A stretch of 58,611 nt of DNA from Peptostreptococcaceae bacterium (GTDB taxonomy: Bacteria > Bacillota > Clostridia > Peptostreptococcales > BM714), in the NCBI GenBank assembly GCA_016649995.1, contig JAENWJ010000005.1, forward strand, positions 1 through 58,611. Reading direction: 5' to 3'. Positions within the stretch are counted from its first letter, which is position 1. Each line of letters opens with the position of its first letter. Below the pieces are notes generated by a model. It did no database searches. It saw only the letters and a program-made list of their open reading frames with translations, and was not told the DNA's origin. A program made the position numbers and the translations under genes. Shown here in pieces: positions 17,151 to 25,202 of this stretch.

Positions 17151-17190
17151 CGACAAAAAGCACTCTGCATAATTTGCAGAGTGCTTGCTA
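17151..17190 (-). terminator. Terminator after the DUF1858 gene
   Basis: A 12-bp stem AAGCACTCTGCA/TGCAGAGTGCTT (17158-17169 with 17175-17186) and five-base loop, followed on the minus strand by TTTTTG. Confidence 0.85.
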
Positions 17191-17203
17191 AACTTGCTTA
17201 TGC

Positions 17204-17410
17204 TTACTTGCTTTCCAAGTAAGCATTCAAATCATCTATTAGTTTATCTGCGTCTATACCATGTACTACAGCCGCTTCACTGATTTTTTCGCTACTTGAA
17301 ACCGGACATCCTATGCAGTGCATTCCATGCTTCATGAAAATCGCTGCCGTTGCTTGGTCAATATCAAGAACTTCCGTTATTATCATATCCTTTGTTACTT
17401 TTTCCGCCAC
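17204..17410 (-). CDS. DUF1858 small protein with CxxC redox motif
   Basis: 68 residues of the DUF1858 family (hybrid-cluster-protein-associated redox disulfide domain). Cys32 and Cys35 in MHCIGCPVSS form the conserved CIGC motif that may cycle as a disulfide or bind a ligand. The exact reaction is unknown. The start is GTG at 17410 with AGGAGG seven bases upstream. It has its own promoter (TTGAAA-16-TATAAT) and terminator, so it is a single-gene unit. A cluster of DnaA-box-like sites lies upstream of its promoter. Confidence 0.88.
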   Translation of the reverse strand: MAEKVTKDMIITEVLDIDQATAAIFMKHGMHCIGCPVSSSEKISEAAVVHGIDADKLIDDLNAYLESK

Positions 17411-17432
17411 ATTCTCACCTCCTAGTCAGCTA

Positions 17433-17460
17433 ATTATACCCTACGAAAAGCTTTTTTCAA
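17433..17460 (-). promoter_or_regulatory. Sigma-A promoter of the DUF1858 gene
   Basis: TTGAAA (17460-17455), 16-bp spacer, TATAAT (17438-17433) on the minus strand; the start codon is about 23 bases downstream of the -10. Confidence 0.7.
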
Positions 17461-17495
17461 GTTTTTGCGTGGGTTTATTGCAAACAATTGTTCGA

Positions 17496-17525
17496 TTGTC
17501 CACATTGTCCACAGAGTTATCCACA
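17496..17525 (+). other. Cluster of three DnaA-box-like 9-mers
   Basis: TTGTCCACA at 17496-17504, TTGTCCACA at 17505-17513 and the exact consensus TTATCCACA at 17517-17525, all in one orientation within 30 bp. It lies between the GNAT gene and the DUF1858 promoter, about 32 kb from oriC, a layout resembling DnaA-titration or regulatory clusters. Confidence 0.55.
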
Positions 17526-17528
17526 TTT

Positions 17529-18119
17529 TTATTCTTTTTGTGGGGAAAACCACGATTCCCTGCTTATACTCATAGAATAATATTGGCAAAATATTTGCCC
17601 GTTTTCATAGAATAGATATGGATTTTTCTTCATTATTTCTCTTATCATTTTTTCCTCTATTTCCTGCTCTTCGAAAACCTCAACAACTTCATTTTCGATA
17701 TTGAAACCACTCTTTAAATAGGCCTTGAATGCTCTTTCATTGAACTTTGCAACTTTCAGATAAAGCTTCTCCATCTTCATTTTACCGAAATACATTTCCA
17801 TAAAACTCTCTAATGCAATTGGGCCATAGCCTTCTCCAATCCTTGCCGGATCAAGCACTATCCCCAATTCGCTTATGCGCCGAAAATAGTTGATATGCTT
17901 CATCGAAATATATCCTATTACATCATTTTCCTGATTTATTGCGGCAAAACACTTTTTTCGGATGCCGGATGTTTTCATGTGGTGCCAAAGGCCTCTTTCC
18001 CTATGTGAAAGTTTCGGAAAGTTGTAATGAAGAAAAAGCGGGTCTTCATGAGTTCCCCATCCTGCCATGAATTCGACATCACCGCGCCCGAGTTCTTTTA
18101 TGGTAACATGTTTTTTCAA
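17529..18119 (-). CDS. GNAT-family N-acetyltransferase
   Basis: About 196 residues from a TTG start at 18119, which has GGGGAG eight bases upstream; an ATG at 18164 would give 211 residues and overlap dnaB by 26 bases. The fold is a GCN5-related acetyltransferase of the RimJ/RimL type: ITIKEL-like opening, LGIVLDPARIGEGYGPIAL as the acetyl-CoA-binding segment, and LYLKVAKFNERAFKAYLKSGF as the conserved C-terminal motif. The acceptor substrate is unknown. It follows dnaB closely and probably shares its transcript. The last 20 residues extend past the usual domain end. Confidence 0.85.
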   Translation of the reverse strand: MKKHVTIKELGRGDVEFMAGWGTHEDPLFLHYNFPKLSHRERGLWHHMKTSGIRKKCFAAINQENDVIGYISMKHINYFRRISELGIVLDPARIGEGYGPIALESFMEMYFGKMKMEKLYLKVAKFNERAFKAYLKSGFNIENEVVEVFEEQEIEEKMIREIMKKNPYLFYENGQIFCQYYSMSISRESWFSPQKE

Positions 18120-18138
18120 TGATGCCACTCCCCTAAAA

Positions 18139-19464
18139 TCACACCGTTCTTTGTATGTTCCCAAATTTAGTATACTTGCCTAGCCATGCCAAATGCACTG
18201 TTCCTGTAGGCCCGTTCCTCTGCTTGGCTATTATAATCTCTCCTATATTCTTCTTGTCTGAATCTTCATGATAATATTCGTCTCTATAGAGGAACATAAC
18301 AATATCGGCATCTTGCTCTATTGCCCCTGAATCTCTAAGATCGGAAAGTATCGGCCTATGGTCGCTTCTTTGCTCGGGAGCCCTTGAAAGCTGTGAAAGG
18401 GCGATTATAGGGCATTCAAGTTCCCTAGCCAATCCCTTGAGCCCCCTCGAGATTGCAGAAATCTCCTGCTGTCTGCTCTCGCTCCTTGAATCAGAAGACA
18501 TCAGCTGCAGATAATCTATCAAAACCAAATCCAGACCCGACTCCATTTTAAGTCTTCTTGCTTTAGCCTTTATCTCCATGACCGTGATTCCCGGAGTATC
18601 GTCTATGTAGATTTTAGCTTTTCCCAGTGGAACAGTCGCACCAGCCACTTTTATCCATTCTTCTTCCGTCAGTTTTCCCGTTCTTATTTTCGTAATCTCC
18701 ACATGTGCTTGTGAACTGAGCATCCTTTGAACCAATTGTTCCTTTGACATCTCCAAACTGAATAGAGCTACTGATTTGTCGCTTTTAACTGCAATACTTT
18801 GCGCAATATTTATGCCAAGGGCTGTCTTGCCCATTGAAGGCCTTGCAGCAATCAGCACCAAGTCGGATTTCTGCAAACCAGAAGTCATTTTGTCAATATC
18901 GTGAAAACCCGTAGGAAGTCCTGTATAGCCGCTTTCAGAACCGGCGAGGAGTTCCATGTAGTCTAGGGTATTCTGAAGCACATCCTTTACTATGGCAAAG
19001 GCCTGCGTGCTTTTCTTTTGAGATATTTCAAAAATCCGTCTTTCCGCTTCGTCCATGAGCATCTTAACATCTGATGATGCATACCCCTTGTCTACAATGA
19101 CTTTCCCGGCATCTATAAGCTGTCTGAGTATCGCTTTTTCCTCTATTATATCGGCATAATACCTTGCATTCGCAGTAATTGGAACTGCGTTTGAAAGATC
19201 GGTCAAATACGACACGCCTCCGGCCTCTTCAAGAATTCCCGCTTTTTTAAGTTCTTCGGAAACGGTAACCAAATCAACGGGTTCATTCCTTCCATACAAA
19301 TCAAGCATCGCTCTGAAGATTTCCTTGTGGTTTTCCTTGTAAAAATGTTCGTCCCTTAGTTTTTCCGTTACGGATATAACTGCCTCGCGGTCCAGCAGCA
19401 TTGCGCCCAAAACCGATTGTTCAGCATCTATATTGTGTGGAGGAATCCTTCCCAAATAATCCAT
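18139..19464 (-). CDS. dnaB: Replicative DNA helicase DnaB
   Basis: 441 residues from the ATG at 19464, preceded by AGGTGAG; an ATG at 19485 adds seven residues but has a poor ribosome-binding site. The N-terminal domain opens RIPPHNIDAEQSVLGAML; the C-terminal RecA-like motor has Walker A ARPSMGKT (about 207-214), the LSSDSR/RQQEISAISRGLK region, Walker B LVLIDYLQLM and the SGAIEQDADIVMFLYRDEYY motif. It is the hexameric helicase of the replication fork, loaded by DnaI/DnaD encoded nearby. Bacillus calls the equivalent gene dnaC. Confidence 0.97.
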   Translation of the reverse strand: MDYLGRIPPHNIDAEQSVLGAMLLDREAVISVTEKLRDEHFYKENHKEIFRAMLDLYGRNEPVDLVTVSEELKKAGILEEAGGVSYLTDLSNAVPITANARYYADIIEEKAILRQLIDAGKVIVDKGYASSDVKMLMDEAERRIFEISQKKSTQAFAIVKDVLQNTLDYMELLAGSESGYTGLPTGFHDIDKMTSGLQKSDLVLIAARPSMGKTALGINIAQSIAVKSDKSVALFSLEMSKEQLVQRMLSSQAHVEITKIRTGKLTEEEWIKVAGATVPLGKAKIYIDDTPGITVMEIKAKARRLKMESGLDLVLIDYLQLMSSDSRSESRQQEISAISRGLKGLARELECPIIALSQLSRAPEQRSDHRPILSDLRDSGAIEQDADIVMFLYRDEYYHEDSDKKNIGEIIIAKQRNGPTGTVHLAWLGKYTKFGNIQRTV

Positions 19465-19521
19465 CAGCTCACCTGCCTCGTTCATTTGTCTATTTCTTCT
19501 ATACCAAAATGCATATTTCCT

Positions 19522-20421
19522 CTATTCGACCTTGTTTTCTATTGTTCCGATTTTGTCTATCCAGCATTTTACGGTATCCCCGGATTTAAGATATTTGGGT
19601 GGATTAAAACCCATTCCGACACCGGCCGGAGTCCCGGTCAAAATAATGTCGCCCCTTCTCAGTGTCATTCCCTTTGAAAGGTCCTCGATTATATCAGCAA
19701 TATCGAAAATCATTTGATTTGTATTTGAGTCCTGTCTCAGTTCATCATTTACCCATGCCTTCATATCAAGCTTAATCGGGAAAAGCATTTCGTCCCGCGT
19801 CACTATCCACGGGCCCATTGGAGAAAATCCATCTAGGCTCTTTCCTTTGAACCACTGTCTTTTATCCATTTGCAACCTTCTTGCACTGACATCGTTTGCC
19901 ACCGTATATCCGAATATATACTCTTCGGCTTTATCTCGCGAAATATCCTTTCCTTCTTTGCCGATTATTATCGCCAACTCAACCTCGTAGTCAAGCTTGG
20001 TTACTAGGCCTTCGTTCGAAGGAATAATATCCCCGTCACCCGTAGCAGGCCATACGGCTTTTGAAAAATAGATCGGCTCCTTAGGAGTTTCGAAGTTTGC
20101 ATCGGGATAGGCCTTTCTCGCTTCCCTAACATGATCCGCATAATTTGTGCCCAGACAAATCAAATTTCTTATAGGATAAGGAATAGGCGCGCAAAGTTTG
20201 AGATTTTCAATTCCTATTTCATCATATTCGAAGCGGTCTCTTATCTCTTCGAGCGCTTTTAAGAATTCTTCATTTCCGTATTCGATAAGTCCAGCGATAT
20301 CCATCTCCATTTCTATACCGCTTTTTTTAAGCAGGTCCTTTAGTTTTATAACCGCCGTTTCATCTCTGTTCAGCACACCGGCAATTCCTTTTCCATCATT
20401 TAGATATGTCAAAAACTTCAT
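19522..20421 (-). CDS. Fumarylacetoacetate hydrolase-family protein
   Basis: 299 residues from the ATG at 20421, preceded by AAGGAGG; a longer frame from 20460 lacks one. The C-terminal two thirds form an FAH fold with the metal-binding acidic residues in LDYEVELAIIIGKEGKD and ANDVSARR, and the closing GDIILTGTPAGVGMG. Members hydrolyse or decarboxylate beta-diketo acids, for example acylpyruvases, oxaloacetate decarboxylases and HpcE-type isomerases; the substrate cannot be read from sequence. It is an unusual guest between dnaB and rplI, with its own strong ribosome-binding site and gaps of 57 bases each side. Confidence 0.87.
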   Translation of the reverse strand: MKFLTYLNDGKGIAGVLNRDETAVIKLKDLLKKSGIEMEMDIAGLIEYGNEEFLKALEEIRDRFEYDEIGIENLKLCAPIPYPIRNLICLGTNYADHVREARKAYPDANFETPKEPIYFSKAVWPATGDGDIIPSNEGLVTKLDYEVELAIIIGKEGKDISRDKAEEYIFGYTVANDVSARRLQMDKRQWFKGKSLDGFSPMGPWIVTRDEMLFPIKLDMKAWVNDELRQDSNTNQMIFDIADIIEDLSKGMTLRRGDIILTGTPAGVGMGFNPPKYLKSGDTVKCWIDKIGTIENKVE

Positions 20422-20478
20422 TGAATCCTCCTTTAAACTAGAAAAATGCATTCGATTCAAACTTTTGAACGCCCAATT

Positions 20479-20925
20479 TTAAGCCTCCACTACCCGCACC
20501 ATAAGCTTTGCGGTAACCTCGGGATGAAGCTTGATTTCAACCTCGTGCAACCCCATTTCCTTTAGGTGTCCCTCCATCATTATTTTTCTTTTATCAATAA
20601 CAATCTTATGGTCTTTCTCAAGGGCTTTCGCTATATCCATCGATGTTATGGATCCAAAAAGTCTGCCGCCTTCTCCAGACTTGCCTTTTACATCAATCTC
20701 TAGCTTGGATAAGCGTAATTCCATTTCCTTCGCTTGGGCAAGCAGCTCCTGTTCCCCTCTAACCTTGGCAGCTTTTTTCTTGTTAAGTGCGTTAACATTG
20801 CCATGGGTAGCCTCTTTTGCCAATCCTCTTGGCAAGAGGTAGTTCCTGGCATGGCCATCGCTTGCATTTATTATTTCCCCTTTATTTCCTGTCCCTTTTA
20901 TATCCTTTAGCAATATTACCTTCAT
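20479..20925 (-). CDS. rplI: 50S ribosomal protein L9
   Basis: 148 residues, normal length for bL9. The N-terminal RNA-binding domain ([18 protein letters not shown], about 1-50) and the long connecting helix ([20 protein letters not shown]) precede the C-terminal domain (about 80-148). The preferred start is ATG at 20925 with GGAGG ten bases upstream; a TTG at 20931 with the same site four bases upstream is possible and would overlap the gdpP stop as TTGA. The rplI-gdpP-yybS order is a conserved Firmicutes cluster. Confidence 0.95.
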   Translation of the reverse strand: MKVILLKDIKGTGNKGEIINASDGHARNYLLPRGLAKEATHGNVNALNKKKAAKVRGEQELLAQAKEMELRLSKLEIDVKGKSGEGGRLFGSITSMDIAKALEKDHKIVIDKRKIMMEGHLKEMGLHEVEIKLHPEVTAKLMVRVVEA

Positions 20926-20927
20926 CT

Positions 20928-22919
20928 TCAATCTTCCTCCTTCTCAAGATATTCGTCAATGGATGCGAGCAGCATTTCTCTGGCCTCTTCCGGCATTATA
21001 CCCTCGAGTTGGGCTCCGGCAACGGTAAGGTGGCCTCCCCCTCCCAATTTTTCAAGTATGACCTGCACGTTAATGTCTCCCAAGGATCTGCCGCTAATCA
21101 ATATCTGTCCATCTTTCTTTGCTCCAATTACAAAAGATGTATTTATCCCTTTTATATTTAAAAGGGTATCGGCCGCTTGCGCAATAACCAGTTGAATATT
21201 GCCTTCGCATTCCGCACACACCGATATTGCAATTCCATCACGAATAATTTCAGCCTTTCGAACTATTTCCGCCCTTGAAACAAACAGCTCCAAATCATCC
21301 TTAAACAATTGTCTCACATCTGTAGTATCCGCTCCGGCCCTTCTTAAGAATGATGCCGCTTCAAAGGTTCTAACCCCTGTCTTTAACGAAAAATTCTTTG
21401 TATCTACCATAATTCCCGCCATAAGAGCTTCCGCTTCAATTTTCTCAAGCGTCATCCGGTCTTCTATATACTGCAGAATTTCCGTAACCAATTCGCTGGT
21501 TGACGACGCATACGGTTCAAGATATCTGAGCACCGTGTTTTCAATGAATTCTGTTCCTCTTCTATGATGGTCTATCAATACGATTCTGTCCGTCAATTCC
21601 AGCAGTTCCGGGCATTGCACAAAACTTGGTCTGTGGGTATCCACTACAACCAGCAAAGTCTTGTCATCGAATATCTCCTGTGCCCTTTGGGGCTTTATGA
21701 ACGCATATCCCTTGCTGTTCCAGAATTTATCATAAATAGCCTCTATGTTGCCTTCCTCCCCGTTCATTACTATGAAAGCGTCTTTACCTCTGTTGAGAGC
21801 CATTCTGTATACCCCTATCGATGCTCCGAAGCTATCCATATCGGGTATCTTATGCCCCATTATTATGACCCTGGAGCTTTGGTCGAGTAATTGTTTCAAT
21901 GCATGGGAGACAACCCTTGCTTTTACCTTGTTCCTTTTTTCTAATGCCTTTGTCTTTCCTCCGTAGAAATCGAAAAGCGCGTCCTTCTTAACAACCGCCT
22001 GATTTCCACCCCTTCCCAATGCTAGTTCTAGGGCCGCAACCGAGTCCTCTTCCAATTGTCCAAAGTTCCCTTTTCTGAACGAGGCGCCTATGCTGAGCGT
22101 TACCGGAATTTTGTTTCCCTGGTCAATCTCCCTAATTTCATCAAGGATATCAAATTTTTTAGCAATCTGGTTTTCCAAGTACCGCGAATCGAAAAATACG
22201 ACATATTTGTCCGTTTGCTGCTTTTTGATTATCCCATTCATCCTAGTCGCCCACAAATTCAGCCGTCTATCTATTTCAGCTATGACAAGAGGCCTCTTGC
22301 CCTCTTCGGTACTGCTGATTACATCATCGTAATCATCCACCTCTATTTGCACCAGAGCCGTTTGCTCCTCCTCGTACTTGGTTGTCAATTTGCTGAGTTC
22401 AGTCCGATCTATAAAGTAAAGAATAACAATGTATCTGTCTTTGTCAGCTTTTACAACATTATAAAGAGTCTGGTATAATCTTCCTTTTATTGTAAATTTA
22501 ATATCCCGTCCAGAGTCGGTATCTTCCTTAAGCACTTCCGAAATCTTAAACCCCGGAATAATTTCCTCAATATTTCTTTCGAGCAAATCCTTTTCTTTTA
22601 CGACTTCCGAAAATTTGGAGTTGTACCAAGTTACCATTCCATCAAATTCAAGGATTATCAATGGAACCGGGAGATTCAGAATGGCGTATTTTGAAGCCGA
22701 ATCAATTTCCGAAGATAGGCTTTCAATGTAGTGAGTCCATTTCTTCTTTCGTTTATAGCTCGTGGTCCAATTATAGTAAATCAGGTACACAAGCAACACC
22801 AATCCCAAAATGCCGTATACCTTGTCGTATGCGAAAATAACCAATGCAAGAATGCCAATTATCCATAAATATATCTTTGTATCCGGAACCAATGCCTTGA
22901 AGAACCTATTTCTATTCAT
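20928..22919 (-). CDS. gdpP: Cyclic-di-AMP phosphodiesterase GdpP
   Basis: 663 residues with the full GdpP layout: two membrane helices (about 15-31 and 34-50), a PAS domain (about 80-170), a degenerate GGDEF domain (about 175-310) and a DHH/DHHA1 phosphodiesterase (about 335-660). Metal ligands are visible as His356, Asp360 and Asp362 ([10 protein letters not shown]), Asp427 (VVDTHRP) and the DHH triad 450-452. The C-terminal [11 protein letters not shown] is the DHHA1 signature. It hydrolyses c-di-AMP, which controls potassium and osmolyte balance and cell-wall stress resistance. ATG follows GGAGGTG; it is translationally close to rplI. Confidence 0.96.
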   Translation of the reverse strand: MNRNRFFKALVPDTKIYLWIIGILALVIFAYDKVYGILGLVLLVYLIYYNWTTSYKRKKKWTHYIESLSSEIDSASKYAILNLPVPLIILEFDGMVTWYNSKFSEVVKEKDLLERNIEEIIPGFKISEVLKEDTDSGRDIKFTIKGRLYQTLYNVVKADKDRYIVILYFIDRTELSKLTTKYEEEQTALVQIEVDDYDDVISSTEEGKRPLVIAEIDRRLNLWATRMNGIIKKQQTDKYVVFFDSRYLENQIAKKFDILDEIREIDQGNKIPVTLSIGASFRKGNFGQLEEDSVAALELALGRGGNQAVVKKDALFDFYGGKTKALEKRNKVKARVVSHALKQLLDQSSRVIIMGHKIPDMDSFGASIGVYRMALNRGKDAFIVMNGEEGNIEAIYDKFWNSKGYAFIKPQRAQEIFDDKTLLVVVDTHRPSFVQCPELLELTDRIVLIDHHRRGTEFIENTVLRYLEPYASSTSELVTEILQYIEDRMTLEKIEAEALMAGIMVDTKNFSLKTGVRTFEAASFLRRAGADTTDVRQLFKDDLELFVSRAEIVRKAEIIRDGIAISVCAECEGNIQLVIAQAADTLLNIKGINTSFVIGAKKDGQILISGRSLGDINVQVILEKLGGGGHLTVAGAQLEGIMPEEAREMLLASIDEYLEKEED

Positions 22920-22934
22920 GCTTTCACCTCCACG

Positions 22935-23879
22935 TCAGTCTTTTTTCAATTCAAATCGTCTTATGTTAATAACGGAATCCGCAAGCCCCAATATTACCGC
23001 CATTATTGAAAATGTAGGCAAAATCATGAACGCTATGCACGCCATTGCCTTGAAAACCTTTGGCAATCCGAATTTTTCCATAAAAAACATAATAACGGCA
23101 AGCCCCTGCAAAAGAAATGCTATTTGAAAAAGATAAAAAACATTGAGGAAAAGTGCCTCGCCGTTTACAATATTCATTCGGGACGCCCCATAGGAAAGCG
23201 TTATTATAACTAAAAGCCCCATCATTATATTCTTTGGCAGACTGAATCTGCCGAATTTTCCAAGTGTTTGAAATTTGAAACCGGTTCGCCTAAGTATGGC
23301 TCCTGCCACAATATAATTTATGCATGCCGACCCTATCGAGCCAAAAATAAGGCTAGACGGTATAAGTGTCAAGATGGTGCTTTTCATTATCTCAAGGTTT
23401 CTTATTATTTCAGCCGTTCCGCCTCCATCGCCAAGAAAGGCTTTCTGGTATTCAACAACCCCGGTAAAAACCTCTTCCAATTGAACCAGCGTGTTTACTC
23501 CCATTATATATGTCGACACGGCAAAGGTTAAAAGTGTTGCCACAAGCGATGCCGCCGACCCCGCAATCAAAATGTACCGCACCTCTCTGCCCTGATTTAT
23601 CATCGTACCCATAACGGAAGCGTTTATCCCTGAAATCAATGCGATGTATATTCCAACCAGTGGGCTTGAAAAACTGCCAATGATAATAGACGCGGCAGTT
23701 ACTGCAAGCATTGTATGCTTAAGATCATGCCTAACCGCAACTATTATGAATGGAACGGGTATGAAAATAATAAAGAATGATAAGAATGGTATATAAAAAC
23801 CGGCAATTGCAAAGATAACCGCTATTATTGAAAGCATAGCCGACTCCACAAGCGCTTTTGTGCGTTCTCCTGTATTCAA
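22935..23879 (-). CDS. DUF2232 (YybS-like) integral membrane protein
   Basis: 314 residues with about eight predicted membrane helices, matching the YybS/DUF2232 family found upstream of gdpP in many Firmicutes. Family function is unknown; the fold recalls ECF S components. The likely start is TTG at 23879 with AAGGGAG about ten bases upstream. Fifteen bases separate it from gdpP, so yybS-gdpP-rplI form one operon. A 15-bp inverted repeat and a TATAAT word lie just upstream. Confidence 0.88.
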   Translation of the reverse strand: MNTGERTKALVESAMLSIIAVIFAIAGFYIPFLSFFIIFIPVPFIIVAVRHDLKHTMLAVTAASIIIGSFSSPLVGIYIALISGINASVMGTMINQGREVRYILIAGSAASLVATLLTFAVSTYIMGVNTLVQLEEVFTGVVEYQKAFLGDGGGTAEIIRNLEIMKSTILTLIPSSLIFGSIGSACINYIVAGAILRRTGFKFQTLGKFGRFSLPKNIMMGLLVIITLSYGASRMNIVNGEALFLNVFYLFQIAFLLQGLAVIMFFMEKFGLPKVFKAMACIAFMILPTFSIMAVILGLADSVINIRRFELKKD

Positions 23880-23911
23880 ATCCGTTTCACTCCCTTAATT
23901 ATAACAACTAT

Positions 23912-23926
23912 ACTACACGGTGTAGT
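23912..23926. promoter_or_regulatory. Palindrome upstream of yybS, possible operator
   Basis: ACTACAC-G-GTGTAGT is a 7+1+7 inverted repeat. On the minus strand it lies just upstream of TGtTATAAT (23906-23898), an extended -10. A transcript starting from that -10 would begin within or next to the yybS ribosome-binding site, which weakens the promoter reading. Confidence 0.35.
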
Positions 23927-23984
23927 TGAATTTTAACATTATTCGGGCTTCGATTCAAACTGCTTGTTGTAATGAATGTAATAA

Positions 23985-24012
23985 ATAAGGAGAAGTGTCT
24001 GAACACTTCTCC
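23985..24012 (-). terminator. Terminator of the rpsF-ssb-rpsR operon
   Basis: A 10-bp stem GGAGAAGTGT/ACACTTCTCC with a four-base loop follows the rpsR stop on the minus strand and leads into TTATTTATT. Confidence 0.85.
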
Positions 24013-24022
24013 CTAAAAAACC

Positions 24023-24259
24023 CTAGTTTACCGTGAAAGGCAGCAAAGCCATGATTCTTGCACGCTTTATAGCTTTGGTCAACTCTCTTTGATGTTTTGC
24101 ACAGTTTCCGGAAATTCTTCTCGGAAGAATTTTCCCTCTTTCCGTGATGTATCTTTGGAGACGCTTTGTATCCTTGTAATCTATGCTAGTCGTTTTATTT
24201 GCACAGAAAGAGCAAATTTTCTTTCTCTTCCTGCCGCCTTTTTTCTTAATAAATGCCAT
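24023..24259 (-). CDS. rpsR: 30S ribosomal protein S18
   Basis: 78 residues. RKICSFC near the N-terminus with a later GNCAKHQ gives the cysteine pattern of zinc-type S18, and [16 protein letters not shown] and the C-terminal [11 protein letters not shown] are diagnostic. S18 pairs with S6 on the platform of the 30S subunit. It is the last gene of the rpsF-ssb-rpsR operon, 19 bases after ssb. Confidence 0.98.
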   Translation of the reverse strand: MAFIKKKGGRKRKKICSFCANKTTSIDYKDTKRLQRYITERGKILPRRISGNCAKHQRELTKAIKRARIMALLPFTVN

Positions 24260-24277
24260 TATATTTTCCCTCCTTTT

Positions 24278-24742
24278 TTAGAATGGGATGTTGTCGTCCT
24301 CAAGTTCTTTGAAGTCCTCTTCAAATTCGCTTGCACTCATTCCGAATTCATCCTTTGCGCTTTGTTTTTTCGGTTCGTTCGATGACTTGCTGCTATTCCA
24401 TTCGAGAATGTCAACTCCACCATAGGCATCGGCTCTAACATCTGTCGTGTAGACAGTTTTGCCGTCCTTATCTTTATAGGTACCTGTCTCTATGGATCCC
24501 TTAACAGCCACCAGACTGCCCTTCGACAGATAGTTGGCACTTATCTCTGCGGATTTTCCCCAAACAACCACTCTAATGAAATCAGCGGTAGGCTTGTTCA
24601 TCTGTTCCATTTCCCGCTTTTTTTCTTTGGAAAGCTTTCTGTCGACAGCAAGAGTAAACTTTGTCACTGCTGCGCCGCTTCCAGCTACAAATCTAAGTTC
24701 GGGGTCTCTCGTCAATCTGCCTATCAAGGTTACATTGTTCAT
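24278..24742 (-). CDS. ssb: Single-stranded DNA-binding protein
   Basis: 154 residues: an OB fold (about 1-108; NNVTLIGRLTRDPELR, FIRVVVWGKSAE, GSIETGTY) and a flexible tail ending in the acidic tip LEDDNIPF, which recruits replication and repair partners. It coats single-stranded DNA at forks. Position between rpsF and rpsR is the standard Firmicutes arrangement. ATG follows GGGGG by about six bases. Confidence 0.98.
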   Translation of the reverse strand: MNNVTLIGRLTRDPELRFVAGSGAAVTKFTLAVDRKLSKEKKREMEQMNKPTADFIRVVVWGKSAEISANYLSKGSLVAVKGSIETGTYKDKDGKTVYTTDVRADAYGGVDILEWNSSKSSNEPKKQSAKDEFGMSASEFEEDFKELEDDNIPF

Positions 24743-24757
24743 AAAAATCCCCCTTAA

Positions 24758-25042
24758 TTATTCTTCGATTTTCATTACCATGTATCTCATGATATCCTCA
24801 GAAATCCCGAAATTTCTTTCGAGCTCCATGGGCAAGTCTTCAGGCGCTTTGAAATTCATCAAAACATAATATCCTTCTTTATGCTTTTGAATATCATAAG
24901 CAAGCTTTCTGATTCCCCATTCATTGATTTCCGTTACTTCTCCAACAATCTCGACAATCCCTTTGAATTTCTCGATAACTGCTTTTCGAGCCTCTTCTTC
25001 AAGGGTTGGATTGATGATGTAAAGAACTTCATACTTATTCAT
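24758..25042 (-). CDS. rpsF: 30S ribosomal protein S6
   Basis: 94 residues, typical for bS6, opening MNKYEVLYIINPTLEEEARK and containing the KLAYDIQKHKEGYYVLMNF central segment. It heads the rpsF-ssb-rpsR operon. ATG at 25042 follows GGGAGGTG. A strong promoter and a structured leader precede it, the usual place for S6:S18 autoregulation. Confidence 0.98.
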   Translation of the reverse strand: MNKYEVLYIINPTLEEEARKAVIEKFKGIVEIVGEVTEINEWGIRKLAYDIQKHKEGYYVLMNFKAPEDLPMELERNFGISEDIMRYMVMKIEE

Positions 25043-25108
25043 TTTAACACCTCCCTGTGGTCTGTGTGGCCCTGCTCAAGCAAGGCAGAGAGCTAGTCTC
25101 AGCTCGAT
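25043..25108 (-). ncRNA. Structured 5' leader of rpsF, possible S6:S18-responsive element
   Basis: The leader between promoter and ATG folds into at least two short hairpins: GAGCT/AGCTC and CCTTGCT/AGCAGGG (one G-U pair), followed by a GGCCACACAGACCAC stretch before the ribosome-binding site. S6:S18 complexes autoregulate this operon in many bacteria through a leader element. I did not match it to the known consensus in detail. Confidence 0.35.
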
Positions 25109-25109
25109 T

Positions 25110-25138
25110 ATTATATCATGATGCATGCGGCAATTCAA
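25110..25138 (-). promoter_or_regulatory. Sigma-A promoter of rpsF-ssb-rpsR
   Basis: TTGAAT (25138-25133), 17-bp spacer, TATAAT (25115-25110) with TG one base upstream of the -10, all on the minus strand. Confidence 0.8.
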
Positions 25139-25147
25139 CAAAACATT

Positions 25148-25176
25148 AAAAAAACCGCTTAAAAAGCGGTTTTTTT
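25148..25176 (-). terminator. Terminator of the aminotransferase gene
   Basis: A 13-bp stem AAAAAAACCGCTT/AAGCGGTTTTTTT with a three-base loop follows the stop codon. It is symmetric enough to work in both directions. Confidence 0.88.
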
Positions 25177-25202
25177 AGCAATCGATTCGATTTTTTAGTC
25201 TT

